A stretch of 64,000 nt of DNA from Leptasterias polaris (taxonomy: Eukaryota; Echinodermata; Asteroidea; Forcipulatida; Asteriidae): the NCBI GenBank assembly GCA_037783415.1, contig JAZGTN010000073.1:5890001-5954000 (forward strand). Direction: 5' to 3'. Of the stretch, positions 37,701-48,870 are shown in pieces; the stretch's first letter is position 1, and every line of letters starts with the position of its first letter. Made by a program: the position numbers and the translations under genes. The notes beneath the pieces were generated by a model that saw nothing but the letters and a program-made list of their open reading frames with translations, searched no databases and was not told where the DNA came from.

Positions 37701-38116
37701 ATCATTTAAATTATTTGGAATATGGAAACTCCAAGCTATCTTGAGGCTAGAGTAAGGATCAGTGAGGGTCAGATTGCTTTATGGTAGAATACTTGGTTAG
37801 TAATCTGTAGGTGACAGGTTGGATTCCCAGCCAGTTCATATGTGACACGATTAAATCCCAGCCACTACATATTATTTTCTGATTTCCTTATTTTTGAAGG
37901 AACACCTTGAGGGTAAGCAGAGCAGCAACTCTTGGCAGCACCGATGGATCCAGTGGTGGGGAGGTTTTCCTCGGAGCTAAAGGGAAGGATTTCAAGTTCA
38001 GTCAGTTGTCCTCAGTCACTGTGGAGTTTGCAGAGTGCAGCGCGAAGGGAACCAGTGATGAAGACGGACAGGGAGAGCTCAACATTGTGGAGGAGTGGAT
38101 GAACAGGATTGCGTGA
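34726..38116 (+). CDS. SRPRB: Signal recognition particle receptor subunit beta (5 exons)
   Basis: SRPRB is the membrane-anchored small GTPase that holds SRP receptor alpha at the ER. Exons: 34726-34858, 35305-35399, 36207-36367, 37231-37422 and 37900-38116 (TGA), in phase, 265 residues (human 271). A membrane helix lies near residues 29-49 (MILGIGVAVVVVLLTIG onward), interrupted by intron 1. GTPase motifs are visible: G1 GLCDAGKT, G3 DVPGN, G4 NKQD and G5 CSAKG. G2 should be in NSYTSIKENSG. RGIVFVVDSATFQNELKEVAEF and NTLRVSRAAT are typical of the subunit. The tail ends in MNRIA. AATAAA signals occur near 38623. The longer open frame past 34858 runs into intron 1 and is not coding. Confidence 0.95.
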
Positions 38117-38731
38117 GTTCATGCACACAAATTTGTGGATATTCAGCAATGTTGAACAGTTACTAATGAATATTCAACAAACTTGTGAATATTCAATAAA
38201 AACTTGTGAATATTCAACAAAACTGTGAATATTCAATACTTAATTTTTAATATTCGAAATGAATAGTATTGAATACTAAAAGAAGTTAAAATTGTTTTTC
38301 TTATTTTGAGCATTTTTTGCTGATATACTTAAATTTGAAATAAGAAAAGCTCAATCTAAAAAATATTCAGTTTCTACACACTTGCTTTTGAAAAAAATAT
38401 ATATTTATGTTCGTGGAAAGACTTTTAGTTTAAGTTTACTCCTAAAACTTTCTGTTTAATTACAAGCATTATAATCGAGCATTTTGTCTGAACTCAATCT
38501 ACATGTTTTATTTTCAAACAGTTACAGAATGATAAAGTCTTCTGCAAAATATAAGTTTCATTTTATGGGGGGAATAATAGTTAATATGTTGTATTCACAT
38601 TTTATGTTTAGAAGTTATAAAATAAAATAAAAACAGGCAGGTAAAAGTATATAAGCTTAGTTCAGGGAGTGTTACTTATTTTCCCAGCTATCCCAAAAAT
38701 CTGTTCGATAATTTTTAAAAAGCCGGTTTTG
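38117..38731. other. SRPRB 3' flank, convergent with the next gene
   Basis: AT-rich sequence with repeated GTGAATATTCAA motifs at 38170-38260 (several copies of a roughly 20-base unit). AATAAA-type signals lie near 38623. The next gene on the minus strand ends at 38732, so the two transcripts probably converge or overlap here. Confidence 0.5.
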
Positions 38732-41441
38732 TCAAGGACTCCCGCAAATTTTGCAAACCTGGAAATTTCCAAAGCTATGAAACACCCAATCAGCGTGGAC
38801 GTTATTGAGCGCGGCGATGGAGGCCCAACGGACGGCGAGTGGGTCGTTGTCCTGCCAGGTGAAGAACGCCGGCTGCCCTCTCTTCCCAACCATCGTCAGG
38901 CCGTTGTAGTTCATGACCCAGAAATGGTGGTACTCGTCTTCTGACATCAGTCCCAGTAGATCCACCTGGTGTAGAATGTTGCACTTGTGACATCGTCGAA
39001 TCCGCACCTTGTCATCATTCTTCTCACCAAAGGCTACACCATGCAATGCCATGTTCAATTACAGTTGCAATCAGAATGAAAAAGTCAGTTTTTATCATCA
39101 ACTTTCAATATTCATGCATGATTTCTATTTTTCTCAGATTTGTTGACTAGAAACTAAACTCGGCTTTCAAGATTCGTGCTCGTTTTTCAAATTTTCTGGG
39201 ATTTTTCGACCAGAAACTAGATTCATCTTTCAAGATTCCATGAATTATTCCCACGTTTCTGGGATTTATTAACAAGAAACTAAACTCAATTTTCACAGGC
39301 ATAAATAAGAGATAAATAAATATAACAAAAATGCTCACCAATCTCGTACATTCTTCGATGGTAAGAGCCTTTGTGCTCTGCCAACCCAACATATACCGTT
39401 GAACTTGCCCGCACAGAAAACACCATAACAAACACTTCTGTTGGTTCGAATGGCGGGAAAATGAACCTGTGCGTGGTGTCCTTGCTGGATGGTATCACGT
39501 ATTCAAATGGTGAGGCATTACCTGCAATCGATCATTGACGTCTGCCGTTACCAGTTACATGAAATTATGTACCCTTTGATTACCCCCAAAAACTACACAT
39601 ATTGAAAGTCATGAAAGGAATTTTGTCACAAGGCTTTATTAAAGGGAAGGTATACGTTTTGTAATCACTATTAAAATGAATGGCATTAAAAACGCATTAG
39701 TTAGAAGCATACAGCAGCTGTCGATAGTATAAAGCCTTTTGAGAAACATTTCACTTCGAAGAAATGTGGTTTCGTTTCTGTCAGAAACGTTTCTCAGATA
39801 GTGTGTTCCAGCGTGGACATTATTCGCTCCGGATTTTCGGCGATATCTTAACAACGCGACCACCTTTCGAAGTGAAATTTTCACAGGTTAGTTTTATTGT
39901 ATATATCCACATTTATGTAGGATTAAAATAATCGAACGGTTCCAAAAACCAAAGGTATAGACCGTATCGAATATGACGTTACCTTTCAAATGCCCCACAA
40001 CATGGCGTCTGTGGGCGTGTGTGTGTGCGTGTGCGTGTGCCATAGAAATCAAACCATGAACGCAGAGTGCATGAAAGCGGCCATATCATAGGACAGGCCG
40101 TATGCGCGTGTAAACGCGTCTTAGCGTTCCTGGTTTGATTTCTATGGCACACGCACACGCACACGCTCACAGACGCCATGTTGTAGGTATTATTGAAAGG
40201 TAACGTCATATTCGATACGGTCTATACTTTGCCTTTAGGACAAAACTGTGTTCAAATTTCTAATGGGATTGTGAAGTAATGTGATGGAGGAAGGGTTTAG
40301 CCAAAGGTCTCTCTCTGTGGTGGAAGTAACACAGACAGGCTCCTCCTAGTGGATGATACCCATGCCTACATCCTTATGGACTGTGAAGGGGGTAACCCTG
40401 TTTCAGCCCCAGGAGTAGGAGGCAACGTGCCCCTGGTTTCAATTGATTTGGGTCGATAGCCCAAATCAGTTATGTGTAGCCCTCACCTTGAAGTGGCCGT
40501 CCGTGGCCTTGTGAGTTAGGCGATATCTCATTAAAAAAAAACACACACAGTCACTAAGTCGATTACTTACTTACATGTTGTCAAATTGGATTGGGATCTC
40601 CATTTGGTGTCATCATCTTCCTGTTGAATAAAACAGTCACATTTTTGTTCTTCAAATATTAATACTATGTTTTTTGGATCCCAACTTCAACAGTTGAAGA
40701 CAAAAGGGGTTTACCCCCCCCCCCCCCCCCCCCCCCACACGATGTAAAGGATCCACAGTCTGACTAAAAGTCCGTGTGTGATGTGATCGTATCTGTCGAA
40801 CCTTTAACCATGGCACTTCAACTAAATTGGTCTTGGTGGTTAAAATACCTAGGACATTCTTGACTTGATGTGTGTGTACAAAACCAATAAGCACATTGCT
40901 GAAATAGTCCAGACAATGCGAGAACAAAGTTCTCTATTTACTGCGTGACAAAAATGTGTAAACAATCATGCAAGGGCACTTTTGGTTTAGCATACTTCTC
41001 ACAATTTGTTCTTTGTTCAAAATGAAAAAGAGGGGGGGGGGGGGGAGAGACATACAATGGAAGTCCCTATCAAGTTACCATACTGCCAAAGGAAGGGGGC
41101 TAGAGTAAAGATATGACGACCTTTGACACTTCGTAGTAGGTGCAATTCGCGGCCCCTTGGAGGTCGTCAGGATACTGTTCAGCCGTAACATTGTGAAGTT
41201 CACACCGTTGAGCGTCCTTGCAGAAACTGAAGGCGTTGCAGGCCGTGTCTTGGAGGCACAACCCGGCGCAGGATAACGTTGACCACTCGCTCTGCCACGA
41301 GTACGTGTGATTTTGAAGCACTTGGTTTTGTGCCGGACAAGTCGTCGCTGATGTAACAACACCCTTAAACTGCAGTAGGAGTACTAACAAGTAATACCTT
41401 ATAATGGTAAACTTTGATGGTTGTACTTTGATCATCATCAT
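38732..41441 (-). CDS. Secreted PAN/apple plus Methyltransf_FA-domain protein
   Basis: Exons in transcript order: 41441-41121, 40620-40575, 39521-39339 and 39033-38732, in phase, about 283 residues. A signal peptide (IIRYYLLVLLLQFKGVVTS) is followed by a Cys-rich PAN/apple-like segment with CPAQNQ, CAGLCLQDTACNAFSFC, CELHNV and NCTYYEV. The rest resembles the Methyltransf_FA (farnesoic acid O-methyltransferase-like) domain: a beta-rich first half (VFVMVFSVRASSTVYVGL) and then LMSEDEYHHFWV, GLTMVGKRGQPAFFTW and HADWVF. This domain is a carbohydrate-binding-like module in many extracellular proteins, and methyltransferase activity should not be assumed. The last residues (VCKICGSP) may be intron read-through, since a donor-like CAG/GTTTGC precedes them and more exons could follow. 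Several N-glycosylation sites fit secretion. Confidence 0.75.
39639..40237. mobile_element. TTAA-type MITE interrupted by a second palindromic element
   Basis: The left end TTAAAGGGAAGGTATACG and the right end, after removal of 39960-40226, TATACTTTGCCTTTA are inverted copies. The interior contains inverted GAAACGTTTCTC motifs and CGAAGTGAAATTT. The element lies in an intron of the PAN/Methyltransf_FA gene and belongs with 47303-47815 and 48871-49245. Confidence 0.75.
39956..40226. mobile_element. Nested 263-bp palindromic element with TATA duplication
   Basis: TATAGACCGTATCGAATATG and CATATTCGATACGGTCTATA form the ends. Inner arms GCCATAGAAATCAAACC and GGTTTGATTTCTATGGC, and GTGTGCGTGTGCGTGTG and CACACGCACACGCACAC, also pair. 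TATA flanks both sides (39956-39959 and 40223-40226), consistent with a 2-4 base duplication on insertion into the older MITE. Confidence 0.8.
40714..40736. repeat. Poly(C) tract, 23 bases
   Basis: Uninterrupted run of C in intron 1 of the PAN/Methyltransf_FA gene. A shorter G run is at about 41033-41045. Confidence 0.85.
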
Positions 41442-42917
41442 CTTTATGGCTCACATTGTACACCAATTGTTGTCATTTGGAGCGCGTGTTGAGGTTTTGC
41501 CACCTTTATTCTCGCGCCACTTTTTGGGCGCGTAAATCGACCATTTTAACAATAATCCTTTTGGTGAGTCATTGCTCAAACGCGGGCGCATGTGCTACAC
41601 GCGCAAAGTTTGTAATACCACTGGCTCCAAGTCTAAAGTTGGCATAATGTATGCTTGGACTTGATCACCCACATTGATCTTTTTTTTTATAACACTGAGA
41701 TCAATGTTCACCTTAGTAGGCCTAAAGGAAACACTCTTCCCAATATACCCCAAATATACTGACAAACAATGGAAATGTGTACGCACTGTACGACTCTCGG
41801 CCAATGATAGCACTTCACGCGTGCATCATCATCGGCGATGGCGGTCCATTGTGGAAGAGGAGGGCTGGGAAGCTCCAAGTCGCCTCCCAGACTACGAAAT
41901 TCGAAATTAGCACTGTCACCCGAATCGTTCCCGGCGATTTACTTTATCTGTGGTTCTGATATTGAGCTTTTAGTATTAGTATTTTAAAAAAATGGGAACA
42001 GTCCAGTTCAACTAGAACTGTAATAATTATAAGCCAACATGTGACGTATATTGTAAGACAAGTTTAACAAACCATTTGCTATTCAGCAAATTTCAATACA
42101 CGGATTAACAAATTAATTAATGAAGCAACAAGTTGTTTTAACTTTTCCAAATGTGCTCTTTTTAACTGTCATCCTAACCACTATCTCCTCAAAAACCAGA
42201 AGAAGAAAAATAATGTTGCAATTGCGCATTTTTGCTTACAATTCATCTCTCCTATTGTCAATTTTTCTCTAAATCCCCAACTACTTTTCGCAGTAAGGAG
42301 GATGTGTCACTAATAAATGACGTATCAAGAAGTTGTTAAAATTAACATTTAAAAAAAATAAAAATAAAAAAATTGGACAAGGATGTTTATTTTTGAGAGA
42401 CCCCATGTGCCAATCACGCCCGAAAAAATTATGTGCGACCAATGATAACATGGACGTCAATATTGGGCACAATTCTTAATTAATTACACTATTAACCGGA
42501 AACGGTGGTCAAGTTTCTTCTCGGGTTTTCTTTGTTGATTTGTTAAATTTAAATTTCTTAACAAATATTTCAGGGCTAAAGCTCATTCTTCTCAACAACA
42601 TTATGGTGGGTTTTTTTAGCCATAAACAATTCTAAGTATTTGAAGCTGATGTATTAAAGATACAGAATTGCGCACACGTAAAACTCAGTTATGGTTGGGA
42701 CAAATTTGGTCCCGGGAGTTCGAATACGTGCGAGACTTGTAGTCTACACACGCACTATGTTCTCTTATTGTTGAAAAGTTCTCTTCGACATTCCTAGCAG
42801 TTCGCAAAAATCCTTTCTAATATGAGTGATTTTTTATTTTTTTTTGCAAATCCTTTCAAAGATGACATTTCTGTCAGAAGCCATTAAAGGCTTCAGATCT
42901 CAATTTGTTAAAGTCCT
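41442..42917. other. Spacer between two minus-strand genes
   Basis: AT-rich, with no recognisable coding sequence. It should hold the promoter of the PAN/Methyltransf_FA gene (next to 41442) and the 3' UTR of the GT92 gene (before 42918). No element ends were found. Confidence 0.5.
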
Positions 42918-44273
42918 TCAGGTTGAATCCAACGTAAACCATTCAGGCGATACCACCCTCCCACCTGTCATCTCTTTCCACATGTTGATCATGCTTTCGT
43001 CTTGCACAAACTGCCGCATCCGAAATCCTTCGTGTCTCGGGTTATCCCTTCTGTAATGGACGAGTCTGAGATCGGCCTCAGGGTCAAGGGTCAAAGTGTC
43101 ACTTCCAACTTTTACTCCATGGATTTTGAAATAGTGTACGTTGATTGGGCGAATAATGCATTTATCGCGTCCACGGTTCTCCTTTGTAGCACTTGGAGTT
43201 CTCCACGGGTTCCTTTCGAACACAGTTTTAGCTTCGACAATTTTTTTCTTGGCGTAAGGTGGCCTGCTAAAGAACCAGTTCCGAATCCGAACAGTCCCCA
43301 AAGAACTCAAGTACGGATCTTGTAGATAGTCGGAAATCTTAGTTCTTTCCGGATCCATAGGTTGTACGAATTCATCGACGTCTACCTTCAACATCCAGTG
43401 CGTGTTGTAACGGTGTCGCCATAGGCAGTCGTTTTCATGAGCAATTTGAACTTCTAAGTAGGTCTTATTTAGACTTGGTGTATGCGCCCATGGTATGATA
43501 GTCAAGAAACCTGACTTGATATAGCCTTCAAGGTCACCGGCCATCGTTGCATTGGGATCATTGTCGTATATATAGACATGCTCAACACCAAGCTTTTTGT
43601 AGTAGTACATCCAGTCGGGGATGAACTTTGACATGTCTTTGACCATAGTGCAAAGACTCAAAAACCGCTGTTCTTTCTCAGTCAGGCAAACCGGTACGCC
43701 TATGTACGCGTACTGCGGATTGGATACCAGACGAAAATTTACTCTGAACCGACCGACTGCCCGTTGTTTGACTTCATTCATAAAGTGTTGCGGCACAGGG
43801 CAAGTGATGATGATGAGGTACTGCGGGTAACCACCGAAACTCAGGAAATCCTTCACAATGGGATCAGTGATACTCATCTCCCCGTTGGGAAACTCACAGA
43901 TGTACTTCTCTGCCGCCCAGTCATCTGCATACCTCCGGACTCCTACAAAAACGACTTCATCTCTTGTGGACTCCACAAATGCAGAGTGGAGAGTCGGGAG
44001 CTTCGAGCAGCTAAGTTTCTCTCGGAGGTAGCAACCCCCTGCTGAGTATTGAAGATTTCTGGTCCCCGAGCTGTCACACAATAACGTAGAAAAATCATTG
44101 AAAAACATTTTTTTCCAACTATCCATGATCCACTGTACCCAAGGCTGGATTCCTCTTGAGGTGCCTTCTTGTGTTGCGGGGACCGACATACATGTAAGTA
44201 AACTGAAGACCAACCACACTGCTAGTAAAACTAACAGCGCCCTCTTGCATTTGGAGCACTTGGAGCGTAACAT
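42918..44273 (-). CDS. GT92 (DUF23) family glycosyltransferase, type II membrane protein
   Basis: A single-exon frame of 451 residues. GT92 enzymes such as nematode GALT-1 add galactose to glycans in the Golgi. The N-terminus MLRSKCSKCKRALLV is basic, followed by a membrane helix ALLVLLAVWLVFSLLT, giving a short cytoplasmic tail and a lumenal catalytic domain. Family features include VFVGVRRYADDW, VCLTEKEQRFLSLC, WMYYYKKLGVEHVYIYDNDP with a DxD-type motif, HENDCLWRHR, WMLKVDVDEFVQP, RPINVHYFKIHGV and LVHYRR near the end. I chose the ATG at 44273. The in-frame ATG at 44357 would add 28 residues that are mostly proline encoded by a G/C homopolymer. The acceptor and donor sugars cannot be told from sequence. 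Confidence 0.9.
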   Translation of the reverse strand: MLRSKCSKCKRALLVLLAVWLVFSLLTCMSVPATQEGTSRGIQPWVQWIMDSWKKMFFNDFSTLLCDSSGTRNLQYSAGGCYLREKLSCSKLPTLHSAFVESTRDEVVFVGVRRYADDWAAEKYICEFPNGEMSITDPIVKDFLSFGGYPQYLIIITCPVPQHFMNEVKQRAVGRFRVNFRLVSNPQYAYIGVPVCLTEKEQRFLSLCTMVKDMSKFIPDWMYYYKKLGVEHVYIYDNDPNATMAGDLEGYIKSGFLTIIPWAHTPSLNKTYLEVQIAHENDCLWRHRYNTHWMLKVDVDEFVQPMDPERTKISDYLQDPYLSSLGTVRIRNWFFSRPPYAKKKIVEAKTVFERNPWRTPSATKENRGRDKCIIRPINVHYFKIHGVKVGSDTLTLDPEADLRLVHYRRDNPRHEGFRMRQFVQDESMINMWKEMTGGRVVSPEWFTLDST

Positions 44274-44280
44274 GATTACC

Positions 44281-44311
44281 GGGGGGGGGGGGGGGGGGTG
44301 GGGGGGGGGTG
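44281..44311. repeat. G-rich tract just upstream of the GT92 start
   Basis: Eighteen G followed by T and ten G, then GTGTGGG. On the coding strand this is a C-rich 5' leader 8 bases before the chosen ATG. It could form a G-quadruplex in DNA, or an i-motif on the other strand. Confidence 0.85.
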
Positions 44312-45228
44312 TGGGATGAGTTTGTTGGTTTGCCGAATGATGACAGTCCACTCGCATTGTTACACTACTTCACGTTGAAACTCATGTTAAATTTCACTTA
44401 TCCAAGATGTGTGTCACCAATTGAAACTCATGGTCTCAGTGCGAAAGCCATGAGACACAGATCTGAAACAGACACAAATAATGCATAGTGTCAATGGCTT
44501 TTCCCCAAATCTAGGCTTGAGCTCATGATGCTATAACATAAAATTTACTAATTACTCGAACTATTGTTCGAACTAATTATATTGTTTGATCTTCCCCTTC
44601 TATGAGTTATTCATTCAAGGAGCTGCGATATGTACGCCTACTTATACCCCGCTGGATTTGGGACATTGACTTTCACATTGGTGGAAAACCGAAACTCATT
44701 TCCCTCACAATGCAAATTATTAATTTCTATTGACCATGTGACCTGTGACATCACAAGTGCCACAGAGCCTAGACTTCCTGCAGGCACAGTTTGTACGCAG
44801 CTCAACGGAAGAATACAACATCTTATGTTTTATGGGGATTGCACTGTCTGATTTTTCTCAACTTTTGATAATATGAAGAACGGGGGACATCTCAAAAGCT
44901 GTACAGCTGTTGTAACTCTTGAATTTTGTAACTCTTGAATTTATGTGAAAATTATGACACAAAAATGTAAATTGTTAGGAATTGCATGTCAGGAATTGCA
45001 TTATGTACAGGGTCGCTACTCTGTAAACAAAGGTAACATGGTCTATAGCTACATTATTCGAGCGTATAGTCCACATTAATAGGCATTCTACGCTTACACA
45101 GCTAAAGCAGAAACTTGGCGCTTACTCGGTAAGCGGAGAGATGGTGATGGCAAGCGCAGAATTCGGCGGTAAGCAGAGCCATGAAATTGGGCCCTGTTGT
45201 CATTGTGCACGTTTGAGCTTGGTGTTAT

Positions 45229-45420
45229 GGGCCCAATTCCATAGAGCTGCTTAAGCACAAAAAGTAGCTAAGCACAACAAAATGTTGCTTACCAGAATAA
45301 GGTTACCAGCCAAACTACCATGTCTCATGTACAATTTGTGACTGGTATCCTGCTCATTTCTGCTTAGCAGACAATAGTTAAGCAAAATTTTCTGCTTAAG
45401 CAGCTCTATGAAATTGGGCT
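45229..45420. repeat. GGGCCCAATTTCATAGAGC hairpin element, copy 5
   Basis: The left end GGGCCCAATTCCATAGAGCT is inverted at the right end. It is closest to the copy at 21628-21820. Immediately before it, at about 45080-45194, is a related right half ending GCCATGAAATTGGGCCC without a matching left end. Confidence 0.85.
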
Positions 45421-45712
45421 CAGCTCTTGAATTCGGGGCCCCGATTGTGGGTTCGAATCCACCCCTAGTACGCCTGTGGATTTTGGGGGGCTTTTCACAC
45501 TCATCGGTATTTGCCAAAGACAATTGTTCTACTTATTTCCTATTTTGGGGGCACTTCAAGCAAATCTATTTCAAGGGAAGTTTTCCACCATGACCATCTA
45601 TATACAATGTAAGTTAATAATATGTGCAAATCTGTGAACATTTATATTTTCAATCTTACCCATCTTGTATGATACACATAAATATCCTGTATACATCTTT
45701 TAGGCACACAGT

Positions 45713-46063
45713 AATAATAATAATAATAATAACCAGTTCTTATATAGCGCATTTCACAATAACGTCTCAATGCGCTTTACATTAGTGCCCTGGTCATTGG
45801 GCCAATAACATTCCTTTAATCTTTCTCAGCTCCCTGGGGAGTATACAGCCCGAGCTGCTGTGGCGCTCAGAAGGCTTTTTCAAACACAAAATCAACCTCT
45901 ACCCTCGCAGGTACCCATTTATACCCCTGGGTGAAGAGAAGCAATTATAGCGAAGTGTCTTGCTCAAGGACACAAGCATCATGACCGGGACTCGAACCCA
46001 CACCCCGATGACTAAACCACCAGAACTTGAATCCGATGATCTAAACCACTCGGCCATGACACC
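45713..46063 (-). repeat. tRNA-Leu/Ser-derived SINE with (TTA)n tail
   Basis: Read on the minus strand from 46063, it has an A box TGGCCGAGTGG and a B box GGTTCGAGTCC that both fit the RNA polymerase III consensus. The spacing suits a class II tRNA (Leu or Ser) with a long variable arm. The body follows (CCTTGAGCAAGACACTTCGC and GCGCTTT motifs), and it ends in (TTA)n at 45713-45730. Confidence 0.85.
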
Positions 46064-47302
46064 CCAAACAAACACATTAGTAATAAAGGACTGGTGCATT
46101 GGAAGACTCTTTTGCATTCTGATCCAGTAGTTTTGATAAACAGATCATATAAGTTGCATGGGGGATTCAATCCCTTGGTTTCAAACATACCTTAAAGCGA
46201 TGGCATACAATTTACTTTCGACAATTATTTTCAAAAAACATGTCTTTCAAGAAAATTTCATAAGGAATAATTCATATACACTGATTTTTGCAATAGTTTG
46301 TTGGCTTGAGTAAACACTTGCATTCCAAAAAATAAGTTTAAAGAAAAACAAAATTACGTTGATTTCTAATTTTACAATGTTCCACTGTATACAAAGTTTC
46401 CATTTCTGCCTTTTTCCCTGTATACAAAAACAATATGTACAGCAAATTTGATGAAATAGTCACAAAATTGGATCATTTAACAGACTTTTAATTTATTGCA
46501 ACAGAGATTCCTAGAATAAGCCAGTTAGAGAAAACATTTGGGCTCATTTTTTCCAGCAAGGTGTGTGTTCAATTGCATGCAAATAAGACTTTGAAAATAC
46601 TGAGTAAACAATACTCTATTAATTGTTAAGCTAACACTAATTACATCATGGGGTTGAAGTGATCCATGTTTATTACAAAAATAACAAGTTGTAAATTTTC
46701 TTTTTAAAACTCCCCCATCAACAAAATTCATAAATACAAGACATAATAAAAGTGTTCTTAATGTTACATTTGGCTGGCCACTTACAAAATACATTATTAT
46801 ATAAAACCCAAACAAGGACACAATATAATTTTGCTTTTAAGTCCGCTGCCAAAAGTATCTCAAGAAACGAACTTGGAGCATTGAGAAAAACAAATCTACA
46901 TAACAATGCTAATAGTGTTGAAGAACAAACTTCGGTCACTATAGGCAGTAAAATCAGCCTATTGGAGTACCACATGAGAGATTGTTACCTCTTGGGCCAT
47001 TTGGATTGTTTTGACAGTTTTGTCAAGGAGTGCAACATCAAACTGTCTCAAATGCAGGCAGTTTGCGAAACACTTATCTATCAATTCAATCATTAGTTCT
47101 GGTTTTAAAACCCATCACTGCATCAACCTATGTTCAATTTTATAAAGCTGCTAAGCATACAAATTGGGCACAATAGGGACAAAATGTACCTCTACCTTGT
47201 TTTTCAACACAATTGCTTAACAAGCACACAATACATATATATAGAGAGACTATACATTAATAGTAAGCCTGTGTTACAATGAATAAATGGAAAACAGACC
47301 AC

Positions 47303-47815
47303 TTAAAGGCACTGGACACGTTTGGTAATTGTCAAAGACCAGTATTCTCACTTGGTGTATCCCAACATATGCATAAAATAACATACCTGTGGAAATTTGG
47401 GCTCAATTGGTCATCGAAGTTGCAAGAAAATAATGAAAGAAAAAAACACCCTTGTTGCACAAATTTATGTAATGGCAATAAAAACTTACTTGGTAAGAAG
47501 TACAGCAGCTAGGGTAGTATCATTAATTTTGAGAAACTTTTAACTTCGAAGTACTACGATTATGGAAACATATATCACTTTTATTCCCCAAAATTTGAAT
47601 CTGAGAAGCGTTTCTGTCAGAAACGCTTCTCAGACTGTTTATTCCTATGGGAAATATTCTTCCTGCGTGGAAATATTAGCTCCAGTTCTTCGGTGATATC
47701 TCAAAAACGCGACCACCTTTGAAGTGAAATTTGCACAGGTTAGTTTTGTATGCACCTACATTAGGATTAACACAATCAGTAGGCTCCAATTACCAAACGT
47801 ATGCAGCACTTTTAA
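47303..47815. mobile_element. TTAA-flanked MITE, long form
   Basis: The left end TTAAAGGCACTGGACACG (then TTTGGTAATT) is inverted at the right end, AATTACCAAACG (then TATGCAGCACTTTTAA). TTAA at both ends fits the target duplication of piggyBac-like elements. The interior shares GAAACGCTTCTCAG and AACGCGACCACCTTTGAAG with 39639-40237. No transposase. Confidence 0.8.
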
Positions 47816-48870
47816 ACCAACATTTATATTTGCTTTAGTTTATTTTAGTTTGATTGATTTCTTGTTTTATTCGAAAGGAAATATACCCATGTCCTGGGAA
47901 GATATTCCTGGAATTTCACCTTTGATCTGAAAGGGCAAGGCTATATTTTAATTTTCATTGAAAATCTTAAAATCTACGAGAAACTTTCGAAGGGTCAAGC
48001 CCCAGGGCCAGGGGCACACAGGGGCCATATAATGGCATCATTGGCCGATTGCCCCCTTGTAATTCCAGGCCTGCCATTAATTTAATTTATGAAAACCAAC
48101 ATTTCCATAATACACCAATCAATTGCAAATTGTAAGCCTTCATTCATTATGATCACACTTGGTTTAATTACCGTCGGATACTCCAAATGAACGAACCAGT
48201 GCCTATTTATTTTATAGGGGTTTGGTAACAAACCCAATCCCAGAGGATGGTCCAACCGTAGAGAAAGGTGGTCCCGCCAATGGAGATATAGTATAGCCTA
48301 CCAATACCATGATCCGCCACAGACTTGTTTGATGCGTTATACGATTAATTAGCCATTGTGAATCATTGTATTATTGATTTAATAGTAAATCACAATCACA
48401 AGCCAAATGAAAAGTGCATGAAGTCCAATCTGAGCTTATTTTTCTAGTGAAACTTTCTTACCTTAATTCCATAAACGACCGTAAATTCACATTCACATCC
48501 TCCATATGATTATAACACCGTGTTTTTTATAGCTGTGTTGAGTTAGCGTACTTCGAATTTCCGCGTGTAAACACATTAGTCCAACCATGGTCCAACGGTC
48601 ACCGTGGTGGTTTTATGAATATAAGATTACACAAAGGTTATAGACAATTAGCCTTGATTCCATTCTTCACGATTAAACTGTGGTTTTGTTGACGAAATTG
48701 CAACTGGCTCCTCGAAGAGATTATCATACCAACAGCCATCGTTCGTTTGAATGAATCAAACGGGTACTCTACAGGAGCTGACAAAGCAGTACCAGACAGT
48801 ATAGTGTTCAATGTTTGTGTGATTCCACCATATAAATTATATGGAATAACAAACCTGTGAAAGTTTGGGC

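Noticed and set aside
38802..38993. Alternative minus-strand frame over the last PAN/Methyltransf_FA exon
   Set aside because: Only the other frame carries the SEDEYHHFWV and VGKRGQPAFFTW motifs and joins in phase to the upstream exon.
44274..44357. Upstream GT92 start adding 28 residues
   Set aside because: The added part is a proline run from a homopolymer with no family counterpart; the ATG at 44273 gives a standard type II anchor.
46525..47096. Frames of about 100 codons on both strands
   Set aside because: They overlap each other on opposite strands in AT-rich DNA, lack domains and have no splice partners.
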